DNA from: 630D-37 sp037447295
GTDB taxonomy: Bacteria > Chloroflexota > Anaerolineae > Anaerolineales > Villigracilaceae
Assembly: GCA_037447295.1 (NCBI GenBank)
Contig: JBBIGZ010000024.1
Span: 1 to 36,510, forward strand
Length of the DNA: 36,510 bases
Reading direction: 5' to 3'
Position numbers and translations under genes: made by a program. The notes under the pieces are model-generated. The model had not been told where the DNA came from, did no database searches, and saw nothing but the letters and a program-made list of their open reading frames with translations. Of the stretch, positions 15,484 to 22,676 are shown piece by piece (position 1 is the stretch's first letter; every line of letters begins with the position of its first letter).

Positions 15484-16882
15484 CTTTCCTCTTGCCCTTT
15501 TCGGCGTAGCCTGGGCAGTGCGATTGCTGCCCGTGCTGCTGACGCGTTCCCTGGGCATCGGCTTGGATGATATGTTCCAGTACGATATGCTCGGTCGCAG
15601 CCTGGCGAGCGGCAATGGCTTTCGTTGGTATGCCCTCTCGGATTTCAATCTGCTCCGGCGCCTTATCCCCTTAGACCTGAGCGGCATCGAATACGATCCG
15701 CGCGGCGTGTTGACCTCTTTCCGTGCCCCACTCTACCCGGCTTTCCTGGCCCTGATCTACGCCGTAGTCGGCATTGGGGAAGGCCGCTTCTTTGCCACTC
15801 GGTTGGTGCAGTCTTTTCTGGCTGCCTTCCTGCCGCTTCTAACCTGGGCACTTGGCCGCCGTCTGTTTGATGAACGTGTTGCCCGCCGCGCCGCCTGGAT
15901 CGTCGCCTTATACCCGATGTTGATCGCCTTCCCGCTGGCGTTGGCCACAGAAAATCTCTTCTTCCTGCTCGTCACGCTCTCCGTTTTGCTTCTTGTACAA
16001 CTGGAGCAACGTCCCTCCTGGTTGGGCGCAGTGGCTCTCGGCCTCACTTTTGGGTTGGCCGCGCTCACCCGCTCGGTGGTGCTCCTGATGGCCGCTGCAG
16101 CCCTGCTTTGGCTCATCTTTGAACGTCGCCTTCTTCGCCATGCTGTCCTTGCCGGCCTAATATTGGGTCTCACCATCTTACCCTGGATGGTGCGGAATTC
16201 GTGGCTGCATCATCGCATAACCGGCCTCGAGACTTCACTGGGGTATAATCTGTACGTGGGGTATCATCCGCAATCCAATGGCACGTTCACGTTTGGCCCC
16301 TCGCTGGACCTGCTCACTATCGTGGATGATGCCGAACGAGATCGCCTGGGAACCCAGCAGGCGCTCGGTTTCATTCGCCAAAACCCGGCGCGGGCGCTCT
16401 TTTTGGTGTTCCGCCGTTTGGGTCACTTTTTCGATCCGGAATGGCGCGCCTTCACCTACTTTTACGCCAACGGCATCCTTGGGCCGCTTCCGCCCATCAT
16501 CCTGATCCTGATCTACCTCCTGCTTGCCCTCCCATGGATGAGCTTGGCGGTTGGAGGGATATGGGGATGGGCTTTTCTCCACGATGCTGCGGAAAAACGG
16601 CTGTTCGCTTATCTCTTTCTTGGATATCTGCTCCCGCACATTCTGATCCTTTCGGAAGAACGTTTCCACTTGACTTTGGTTCCCCTCTTCAGCCTGCTGG
16701 CGGCTCATTTTTGGACCCGGGGCCGGGCACCTCGTCCCCCAGCTGAGCGCGACGCTTTCTACTTTGCTGCCATTGCCACCTTTTTCCTGATGATTTACTG
16801 GGTTGAGAAAATTGTGAGATTTTGGCCTCTCTTCGTACGTCTGATTGCTCCTGGAGGGCATGATCTACGTCTGCCCTACTGA
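15461..16882 (+). CDS. membrane glycosyltransferase, GT39/ArnT (PMT_2)-like
   Basis: A 473-residue polytopic membrane protein with about ten to eleven hydrophobic segments. The N-terminal first loop has DDMFQYDMLGRSL followed by SFRAPLYPAFLALIY, the arrangement of an acidic loop and 'PLYP' segment seen in lipid-linked-sugar glycosyltransferases of the PMT_2/DUF2029-like GT-C fold. These use polyprenyl-phosphate sugars and transfer outside the membrane. A large soluble part is absent. ATG 15461 overlaps the SET gene by 23 bases; a GTG at 15440 in the same frame is an alternative. No clear Shine-Dalgarno sequence is seen. Together with the PglC/PglD pair and the polyprenyl-phosphate glycosyltransferase at 34.6 kb it fits surface glycosylation, but acceptor and sugar are unknown. 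Confidence 0.8.
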   Translation: MRWLRQFSFPLALFGVAWAVRLLPVLLTRSLGIGLDDMFQYDMLGRSLASGNGFRWYALSDFNLLRRLIPLDLSGIEYDPRGVLTSFRAPLYPAFLALIYAVVGIGEGRFFATRLVQSFLAAFLPLLTWALGRRLFDERVARRAAWIVALYPMLIAFPLALATENLFFLLVTLSVLLLVQLEQRPSWLGAVALGLTFGLAALTRSVVLLMAAAALLWLIFERRLLRHAVLAGLILGLTILPWMVRNSWLHHRITGLETSLGYNLYVGYHPQSNGTFTFGPSLDLLTIVDDAERDRLGTQQALGFIRQNPARALFLVFRRLGHFFDPEWRAFTYFYANGILGPLPPIILILIYLLLALPWMSLAVGGIWGWAFLHDAAEKRLFAYLFLGYLLPHILILSEERFHLTLVPLFSLLAAHFWTRGRAPRPPAERDAFYFAAIATFFLMIYWVEKIVRFWPLFVRLIAPGGHDLRLPY

Positions 16883-16884
16883 CC

Positions 16885-18339
16885 ATGCGCCTTAAGTTTC
16901 TGCTATTCATCCTGTTCTTCTCATTGCTCGCCTGTCAGCCTGCCGGGGAAAATCGCCTTTCGCCCACCGGTGTACCTCAAGAGCCTACTCCTATCATCCA
17001 ACCGTATCCTACCCGACCGGTCTATGCCCCCGGCGAATTGGTGGATTACACGGCGCAGGATGGCGATACCCTTCCGGCCCTAGCGGCGCGCTTCAACACG
17101 ACGGTTGCAGAAATTTTGCAGGCCAATCCGTTCATCCCCGCTCAAGCTACTACCTTACCGCTGGGGATGCCGATGAAGATCCCGATTTACTACCTACCGC
17201 TCTGGGGGATACCCTATCAATCGCTTCCGGATATTGCCTTTGTCAATGGCCCGGCCGATCGCGGTTTTAATACCTCTGCCTTTCTGAGCGATCGCCCTGG
17301 CTGGCTCAAGGATTTCCGCGATTACGTTGCCGGCGCCTGGCGGGATGGAGCGGGGATTGTAGAGCAGGTAGCTACAGACTACAGCATCAGCCCACGGCTG
17401 TTGCTTGCTATCTTGGAATACCAGAGCCATGCCCTTTCCGATCCGAATTTGCCGCAAACCGGGGGATATACCCTGGGGTATAAGGATCCTCTCCATCGGG
17501 GAGTCTACTTACAGCTAGTTTGGGCGGCAAACACGCTGAATCATGGCTACTACGGCTGGCGTTCTGGCCGCCTGACCGAATTCGAATTGCCGGATGGACG
17601 CTTATACCGTCCCGATCCCTGGCAGAATGCCGCTTCGGTGGCCCTCCAGTATTATTTCTCGCGTATCCTTTCGGAGCCGGCTTTTTCCCAGGCCATTGGT
17701 CCCCAGGGGCTCGCAGCAACCTATCGCCGTCTGTTCGGCGACCCATGGGCTGAGAAGCAGGTTCTCATTCCCGGCAGTCTCACGCAGCCGCTCTTGCTCT
17801 TGCCCTTTCCTGCCGGACGCAGCTGGGCCTATACCGGTGGACCTCATACCGGTTGGGGCACCGGCTTTCCCTGGGCCGCGCTCGATTTTGCGCCTCCGGT
17901 TACCACGCGCGGCTGTACGGTCCCTGATCGTCGCGACTATGCGATTGCCGTTGCCGATGGAGTGGTGGTTCGTTCCGGCCCAAACGGCCTGGTGCTCGAT
18001 CTGGACGGGGATGGTGATGAACGGACCGGCTGGACGATCTTCTACCTCCATCTGGCAACCGAAGAGCGGGCAGCAGTGGGGCAGGTCCTGCATGTGGGTG
18101 AGAAGATTGGCTATCCATCCTGCGAAAGCGGTCGCGCTACTGGCACCCACGTTCACATTGCCCGCAAGTATAATGGGGAATGGATCTTGGCCGATGGTCC
18201 TCTGGCCTTCAATTTGGAAGGCTGGATTGCTCACAACGGAGATCGACCTTATCAAGGGTATCTGACGCGCGGTTTGCAGGTGATTACAGCCAGCGAATTT
18301 GCCGAGTCTTTCAGTCAGATCCTGGCTCAAGGGCATTGA
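16885..18339 (+). CDS. LysM- and M23-domain lipoprotein
   Basis: A 484-residue exported lipoprotein: lipobox LLAC with C17, a Pro-rich tether, a LysM peptidoglycan-binding domain (~52-101, DYTAQDGDTLPALAARFNTT), a long middle region (~105-300) of helical character with no motif I recognise, and a C-terminal LytM/M23 fold (~310-450). M23 enzymes normally bind zinc through HxxxD and HxH. Here HVH is present (H422, H424) with H389 in YLHL and D334 in ALDF, but the first ligand position four residues before D334 is W330 instead of His. Activity may therefore be lost, or H321 may substitute. It begins 2 bases after the glycosyltransferase stop. A cell-wall anchoring or remodelling role outside the cytoplasmic membrane is likely. 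Confidence 0.85.
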   Translation: MRLKFLLFILFFSLLACQPAGENRLSPTGVPQEPTPIIQPYPTRPVYAPGELVDYTAQDGDTLPALAARFNTTVAEILQANPFIPAQATTLPLGMPMKIPIYYLPLWGIPYQSLPDIAFVNGPADRGFNTSAFLSDRPGWLKDFRDYVAGAWRDGAGIVEQVATDYSISPRLLLAILEYQSHALSDPNLPQTGGYTLGYKDPLHRGVYLQLVWAANTLNHGYYGWRSGRLTEFELPDGRLYRPDPWQNAASVALQYYFSRILSEPAFSQAIGPQGLAATYRRLFGDPWAEKQVLIPGSLTQPLLLLPFPAGRSWAYTGGPHTGWGTGFPWAALDFAPPVTTRGCTVPDRRDYAIAVADGVVVRSGPNGLVLDLDGDGDERTGWTIFYLHLATEERAAVGQVLHVGEKIGYPSCESGRATGTHVHIARKYNGEWILADGPLAFNLEGWIAHNGDRPYQGYLTRGLQVITASEFAESFSQILAQGH

Positions 18340-18452
18340 AAGATGCGATATTGTTTCCGTTGGTCCGTCTCTTCGATGGCTAACAACGATCAATGGCTCG
18401 AATCTCAGAAAGGTATAGATTTCAGCGGTGAAAGGACGGTGCATCCGTTACC
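18340..18452. other. intergenic region before the DUF503 gene
   Basis: 113 bases between the M23 lipoprotein and the DUF503 gene. No tRNA, clear promoter or terminator is visible. AAAGGA near 18431 is too far from ATG 18453 for a normal ribosome-binding site. Confidence 0.35.
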
Positions 18453-18734
18453 ATGGTCGGAGTTCTGACGCTTCATTTGCATTTGCCCGGCTGCACTTCG
18501 TTGAAAGAAAAGCGCCATCGCCTGAAGCCGCTTCTGGTACGGTTGCAGCGCGAATTCAACCTTTCGGTAGCCGAAATGGACTATCAGGATCGCTGGCAGG
18601 AAGCGCTCATCGCCTGTGCTCTGGTCAATAACGATGCTGTTCACATTCGACGTTCGTTTCAGACCGTGGTAACGTGGGTGGAACAACATTGGTCGGAGGG
18701 ATTGGTGCTTGCCGAGCAGGTTGAACTCTACTGA
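18453..18734 (+). CDS. DUF503 (YlxP-like) small protein
   Basis: A 93-residue cytosolic protein of the DUF503 family. Diagnostic features are the N-terminal strand VGVLTLHLHLPGCTSLKEKRHRLKPLL and the central LSVAEMDYQDRWQEALIACALV, both strongly conserved in this family. Members often lie near translation-factor genes and have been linked to ribosome-associated functions, but no activity is established. Here the neighbours are a membrane protein and a two-component system instead. No good Shine-Dalgarno sequence precedes ATG 18453. The gap to the next gene is only 13 bases. Confidence 0.85.
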   Translation: MVGVLTLHLHLPGCTSLKEKRHRLKPLLVRLQREFNLSVAEMDYQDRWQEALIACALVNNDAVHIRRSFQTVVTWVEQHWSEGLVLAEQVELY

Positions 18735-18747
18735 TGGAGGAGAAACA

Positions 18748-19326
18748 ATGCCCTCCCTTTCTCTGGATGAGATTCTGATCGCCGAGTTCGAGTATATTGC
18801 CACTTCGGCCTTCCAGGCCAACGAAGATCGTAGCAAAGCCACTTCGTTTTTTGTCGTCTCGGTGGTTTCGCTGATCGCTACCGTCTTCGGCGCCCAGCTC
18901 GGCGGTGGAACGGTGCAATTCTCCCGTGCTCTGCTTTTTATCCTGGCAGCCGTTTTCTTGACTCTCAGTTTCTTCGGCGTGTTGACTCTGCTTCAGCTGG
19001 CGCGTTTGCGTCTGGCCTGGTACGAAGCGGCTCGGGCAATGAATCAGATCAAAAACTTCTACCTTGCCCACTTTCCCGAATTGGAGGCCGCTTTTCGCTG
19101 GCGCGAGGAAACCTTGCCCTTGCCTTGGAAAGCAGATAGCCTTTCGTTTTACATGGCGCTAGAAGTATCGTTGGTTACCGGGATGACCTTCGCTGCGGCT
19201 GTGTTCTTCTTCCAGCATGGCTTGCGTTTCACTGCCTGGCTCTGGCCGTTCACTGTTTTGGCCGGTGTGTTGGCTTGTTGTGTGTGTCTTTTTCTCTATC
19301 GCCATAAATTGAGCAAACGCCAATGA
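18748..19326 (+). CDS. unrecognised four-helix membrane protein coupled to the histidine kinase
   Basis: A 192-residue protein of no family I can name. A polar, acidic N-terminus (LDEILIAEFEYIATSAFQANEDRSKATS) leads to two membrane helices (~30-50 and ~58-82). A cytosolic amphipathic stretch with LARLRLAWYEAARAMNQIKNFYL follows, then two more helices (~136-158 and ~163-183) and a basic tail. The helix-loop-helix pairs around a long cytosolic helix recall SLATT-type membrane proteins, but I cannot confirm that. ATG 18748 was chosen because GGAGGAG lies at 18735-18741; an upstream opening to 18709 overlaps DUF503. Its stop overlaps the kinase ATG (ATGA), so it may be the membrane partner of the soluble kinase. 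Confidence 0.75.
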   Translation: MPSLSLDEILIAEFEYIATSAFQANEDRSKATSFFVVSVVSLIATVFGAQLGGGTVQFSRALLFILAAVFLTLSFFGVLTLLQLARLRLAWYEAARAMNQIKNFYLAHFPELEAAFRWREETLPLPWKADSLSFYMALEVSLVTGMTFAAAVFFFQHGLRFTAWLWPFTVLAGVLACCVCLFLYRHKLSKRQ

Positions 19327-20489
19327 ATTCCGAAATCGTCAATTTGCTCAACCGCGTCGAAAGTTTGCCCTGGCGCGAAGCCCTGGATGAGATTTTTCTC
19401 CACCAAAGGCGCGAGTTTATCTTCGATAACGTTGCGCTCTACCGACAACGAGAGGTCGATCTGGATGTGGAATATGCACGCGCCTTTGGCCGTGGGCGTG
19501 CTTCCGAGGCCGATGCTGTTTGGGGAGAACAGATGGCCGCCGATGTCCTTCAGCGCTGGGGAATCCTTCTCATCCAACCATCTTCCCAGGCTTCCACCGT
19601 CGATCGTCTCGAGCGCGCTTACCTGCTCGGTTTCCCGATCGCGCTTTTAGGCGAAAAGTGGGTATTGATCTTCGCCCGCTTTGGGGGGCCTGTTTTTGAT
19701 GAAGTATCGCAGGAACAGGCGGCCGAGGTTGTATGGCTGATCAAATTCATCCTTTCGCAGCGTCTTTTGAAAGAGAAAGAAAATGCTCTAGAGCAGTTGC
19801 GTCGCCAGTTGGGTATCCAGGAGGACTTTCTCAGTACGATTTCCCATCAGTTGCGCACGCCGCTGGGACTGATCAAGGGATATGTGAGTTCGCTCTTGCG
19901 TCCGAATGTTCGTTGGGATGCGGCTACCCAACGTAAATTTCTCAGCGTTATCGAGCAGGAAACCGATCGCCTGACTACGTTGATCGATAATCTGCTCGCT
20001 TCTTCTGCCTGGGAAGCCAAGGCAGTCTCTTTGAATTTTGCACCACTCCATTTGGAGAGCCTGGTGCGCGATGCGGCGATTCGGGCGCGCTATCGCTATC
20101 CCAAAATGGAGATCTACTTAAGCTCTGTTCATTTGCCATCGGTATGGGGCGATGCTGTGCAACTGGCACAAGTTCTAGATAATTTGTTCAGCAATGTAGC
20201 CCAACATGCGCAGCAGGCTCCTGTCACCATTCGTTACCAGATTGAAGATCAATTTCTTCACTTGATCTTCCGGGATGGAGGGCCGGGTATGCCGCCACAA
20301 GTATTAGCCAATCTTTTCCAGCGTTTTCAGCGTCCCTCTCCTACTTCCGGCAGTGGTTTAGGTTTATATATTTGCCGGAAAATTGTGGAAGCACATGGGG
20401 GTAAAATATGGGCAGAATCGGCGCCCGGAGAAGGTTCAACGTTTCACATTTTTCTCCCTTTGGTGCGCAACCGGAAAGAAGCCCGATGA
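19323..20489 (+). CDS. soluble sensor histidine kinase
   Basis: A 388-residue two-component kinase with no predicted membrane segment. The N-terminal ~140 residues are a sensor region of mixed helix and strand (possibly GAF-like, from FPIALLGEKWVLIFARF). A short coiled coil (~145-165) follows, then HisKA with the phosphoacceptor H175 in STISHQLRTPLG, and HATPase_c with N box (DNLFSNVAQHA), G1 (DGGPGMP) and G2 (GSGLGLYICRKI). It lies between a four-helix membrane protein and a response regulator, overlapping each by 4 bases, which implies equal production and a direct pathway. The absence of membrane segments in the kinase makes the upstream membrane protein a good candidate for its membrane input. 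Confidence 0.93.
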   Translation: MNSEIVNLLNRVESLPWREALDEIFLHQRREFIFDNVALYRQREVDLDVEYARAFGRGRASEADAVWGEQMAADVLQRWGILLIQPSSQASTVDRLERAYLLGFPIALLGEKWVLIFARFGGPVFDEVSQEQAAEVVWLIKFILSQRLLKEKENALEQLRRQLGIQEDFLSTISHQLRTPLGLIKGYVSSLLRPNVRWDAATQRKFLSVIEQETDRLTTLIDNLLASSAWEAKAVSLNFAPLHLESLVRDAAIRARYRYPKMEIYLSSVHLPSVWGDAVQLAQVLDNLFSNVAQHAQQAPVTIRYQIEDQFLHLIFRDGGPGMPPQVLANLFQRFQRPSPTSGSGLGLYICRKIVEAHGGKIWAESAPGEGSTFHIFLPLVRNRKEAR

Positions 20490-21172
20490 GCCACTGCATC
20501 CTTGTTGTCGATGACGAACCCCATTATCTCGACCTTCTGGAGGCCAATTTGCACCTTGATGGATATGAAGTGCTGACTGCTCAAAGTGGCAAAGAGGCCT
20601 TGAATTTGTTGACCACTCATGTTGTGCATCTTGTCTTGCTCGATGTGCTCCTTCCGGATATGGATGGGTTTACACTTTGTCAGCGCATTCGTGCCTTTTC
20701 GCACGTTCCGATAATCATGCTTACCGCACGTAATCAGGAAGAAGATCGCATACGTGGATTGAATGCCGGAGCGGATGATTACGTGAGTAAACCGTTTTCA
20801 ATCGTTGAGCTGCTGGCGCGCGTGCGCGCTGTGTTGCGACGAACGGAAGGTACGTCGGCGTTGGTCGCCGAACCGGTCATCGAACTCGGTGATTTGAAAG
20901 TGGACTTCGGCCGCGCCGAGGTCCGCAAACGTGGGCAGTTGCTCTTGCTTTCGAGCACAGAATATCGCCTCTTGCTCCAGTTCATTACTCATCGTGGGGA
21001 GGTGCTTTCGCCCTCGTGGCTGCTGCGCACCGTCTGGGGTAGAGAATACGAGGACGAACGAGAAGTACTTTGGGTCACCATTGCGCGCTTGCGTCAAAAG
21101 ATTGAGGATGATCCCCGCCATCCGCGATATATTCTTACCCGTCATGGGGAAGGTTACTGGATGCCATTCTAA
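20486..21172 (+). CDS. OmpR/PhoB-family response regulator
   Basis: A 228-residue DNA-binding regulator. The receiver domain (~1-120) has the acidic pair D9-D10 (VVDDE), phosphoacceptor D53 (LLDVLLPDMDG), T80 in IIMLTAR and K102 in VSKPF. The C-terminal winged helix (~130-228) has LSSTEYRLLLQFITHRGEV, WGREYEDEREVLWVTIARLRQKI and the final TRHGEGYW wing. ATG 20486 overlaps the kinase stop (ATGA), and a longer opening to 20408 is just the kinase gene in another frame. Its target promoters are unknown; no inverted or direct repeat I would call an operator stands out in this operon. Confidence 0.95.
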   Translation: MSHCILVVDDEPHYLDLLEANLHLDGYEVLTAQSGKEALNLLTTHVVHLVLLDVLLPDMDGFTLCQRIRAFSHVPIIMLTARNQEEDRIRGLNAGADDYVSKPFSIVELLARVRAVLRRTEGTSALVAEPVIELGDLKVDFGRAEVRKRGQLLLLSSTEYRLLLQFITHRGEVLSPSWLLRTVWGREYEDEREVLWVTIARLRQKIEDDPRHPRYILTRHGEGYWMPF

Positions 21173-21190
21173 ATTGGTGAGGAGGAAAAA

Positions 21191-22393
21191 TTGGCAGAGG
21201 AAAAGAGTGTTCTGATTATTGACGCAGATGCGCCAAGCCGCATTTATCTAGGACGGGTCCTGGCACAGCGCGGGTATAAGCCACTTCAGGCTGCTTCTGG
21301 CAAAGAGGGCCTGATCTTGGCCTGGCGCGATCGCCCCTCGGTGATCCTCATTGACCCTCGTTTGCCGGACTTGAGCGGTGAAGAGGTGGTTCAAAAGCTA
21401 CGTCGGGATGCGCGTACGGCTGATACTCCCTGTTTGGCATTGAGCAGCGATCCCGACCCCAAACGGGTGACTTCATGCCTTACTGCCGGGGTCAATGAAT
21501 ATTTTTTGAAATCTGCGGCTAACATCCCAAAGGTCCTGGAAACATTGGATGCGCTTTTTGCCCCTGAATCTCCGATCGAAGAGGCTGAGAGGGAGAAAAA
21601 GATCCCCCATGGGAAAATGATCGTCTTCTTGAGCGCCAAGGGAGGAACCGGCACATCTTCCCTTTGTGCCAACCTGGCAGCTACTCTGGCGCGTTTGGAG
21701 AAAGGAGCCTCCATTGCCGTGGCCGATTTGGTGTTGCCGTTGGGCTCGATTGCTCCCATCGTTGGGTATAGCGGTGAAGTCAACCTGTATACGTTGAGCA
21801 CCGGTTCAGAGGAGGCTATACAGCCACAAGCGCTGAAGCAAAATCTGCCCCGCATTCCTGATTGGGGCTTTTGGCTTCTGGCGGCCGCGCCAGATCCGGA
21901 AGCGGCCAATCAGATTCGCGCCGAACGCATCGGGCCGTTGGTGAATGCCTTGCGCGAAGCCTTCGATTTTGTTTTCGTGGATCTCGGCCGTTCTCTTTCG
22001 CGTATTAGTTTACCCATCCTGCAACAGGCAGATGTTATTTTGCTGATCGTCACCCCCGATTCCAGCACAACTTTTCTCACCCGCCTGGTGCTCGAATTTC
22101 TGATGAAGAAAGGTATCCCAACCAAACGTATCTTACCCGTGATCAATCGCCCGGTAGGATTAGAGGGGCTTTCCAAGCCAAGCGTCGATGAAGAGATCGG
22201 CTTGACAACCGTCTACACTATCCCATATTTGGGAGGAAATGTAACCGTAGCAAACCAAAGGCACCAGCCATTAATCGAAAAATTTGCCACAGATACAATT
22301 GCGCTTTCGCTCCGCGATTATACGCGCGATGTGCTACAGACGGTTCAAAAATTGCGCGAGGAAATCCTTTTGGGAGGGAACTATGGGATATGA
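21191..22393 (+). CDS. CpaE/TadZ-like protein: receiver domain plus MinD/ParA-type ATPase
   Basis: A 400-residue cytosolic protein. Residues ~5-122 form a receiver domain (SVLIIDADA, phosphoacceptor D55 in ILIDPRLPDLSG, K107 in FLKSA). Residues ~141-395 form a deviant-Walker ATPase: KGGTGTSS at 150-157 keeps the signature lysine K150 but has T155 where MinD/ParA have the P-loop lysine, followed by DLVLPLG and FVFVDLGRSLS. CpaE/TadZ proteins place Flp/Tad pilus machinery at a cell pole. The TTG start at 21191 follows GAGGAGG (21179-21185) and begins right at the receiver domain. It lies 18 bases after the response regulator and overlaps the next small gene by 11 bases. Confidence 0.88.
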   Translation: MAEEKSVLIIDADAPSRIYLGRVLAQRGYKPLQAASGKEGLILAWRDRPSVILIDPRLPDLSGEEVVQKLRRDARTADTPCLALSSDPDPKRVTSCLTAGVNEYFLKSAANIPKVLETLDALFAPESPIEEAEREKKIPHGKMIVFLSAKGGTGTSSLCANLAATLARLEKGASIAVADLVLPLGSIAPIVGYSGEVNLYTLSTGSEEAIQPQALKQNLPRIPDWGFWLLAAAPDPEAANQIRAERIGPLVNALREAFDFVFVDLGRSLSRISLPILQQADVILLIVTPDSSTTFLTRLVLEFLMKKGIPTKRILPVINRPVGLEGLSKPSVDEEIGLTTVYTIPYLGGNVTVANQRHQPLIEKFATDTIALSLRDYTRDVLQTVQKLREEILLGGNYGI

Positions 22394-22676
22394 ATTTGAT
22401 GAAAAAGGGAAAGTGTTTACAGATGTGATTCGGAAACGCCCCTTGCCGGCGTTGATTCAGACGGTTACTCACCAGATTCGTGGCAATGTCCATGTGCGGT
22501 CGGGCGAACGGGTCAAAGATGAACTCGATCGCAACGAATTGTTCCTGGCCGTTACCGAAGCTCAGGTTTTCGATGCTTCCGGTACGGTGGTCTATCAAAT
22601 CCCGTTTATTGCCATACGTAGAGAGCAGATCGTTTGGGTTATTCCCCTAGAGGAGGAACCTGCGAGCCATGAATAA
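22383..22676 (+). CDS. small unrecognised protein between cpaE-like and cpaF-like genes
   Basis: A 97-residue protein with no family I can name with confidence. The middle (~30-88) appears to be alternating beta strands: GNVHVRSGERVKDELDR, ELFLAVTEAQVFD, VVYQIPFIAIRREQIVWVIP. The N-terminus is charged and the C-terminus acidic. There is no signal peptide, membrane helix or cysteine. ATG 22383 has GGGAGGG at 22373-22379 and overlaps cpaE by 11 bases, while the stop overlaps cpaF by 8 bases, so it is clearly translated as part of the operon. A PilZ- or SM-like small beta-barrel is possible from the strand pattern only. Confidence 0.75.
   Translation: MGYEFDEKGKVFTDVIRKRPLPALIQTVTHQIRGNVHVRSGERVKDELDRNELFLAVTEAQVFDASGTVVYQIPFIAIRREQIVWVIPLEEEPASHE

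Noticed and set aside
18340..18452. tRNA or small RNA gene in the gap before DUF503
   Set aside because: No cloverleaf, no conserved GTTCRA loop and no CCA end could be found.
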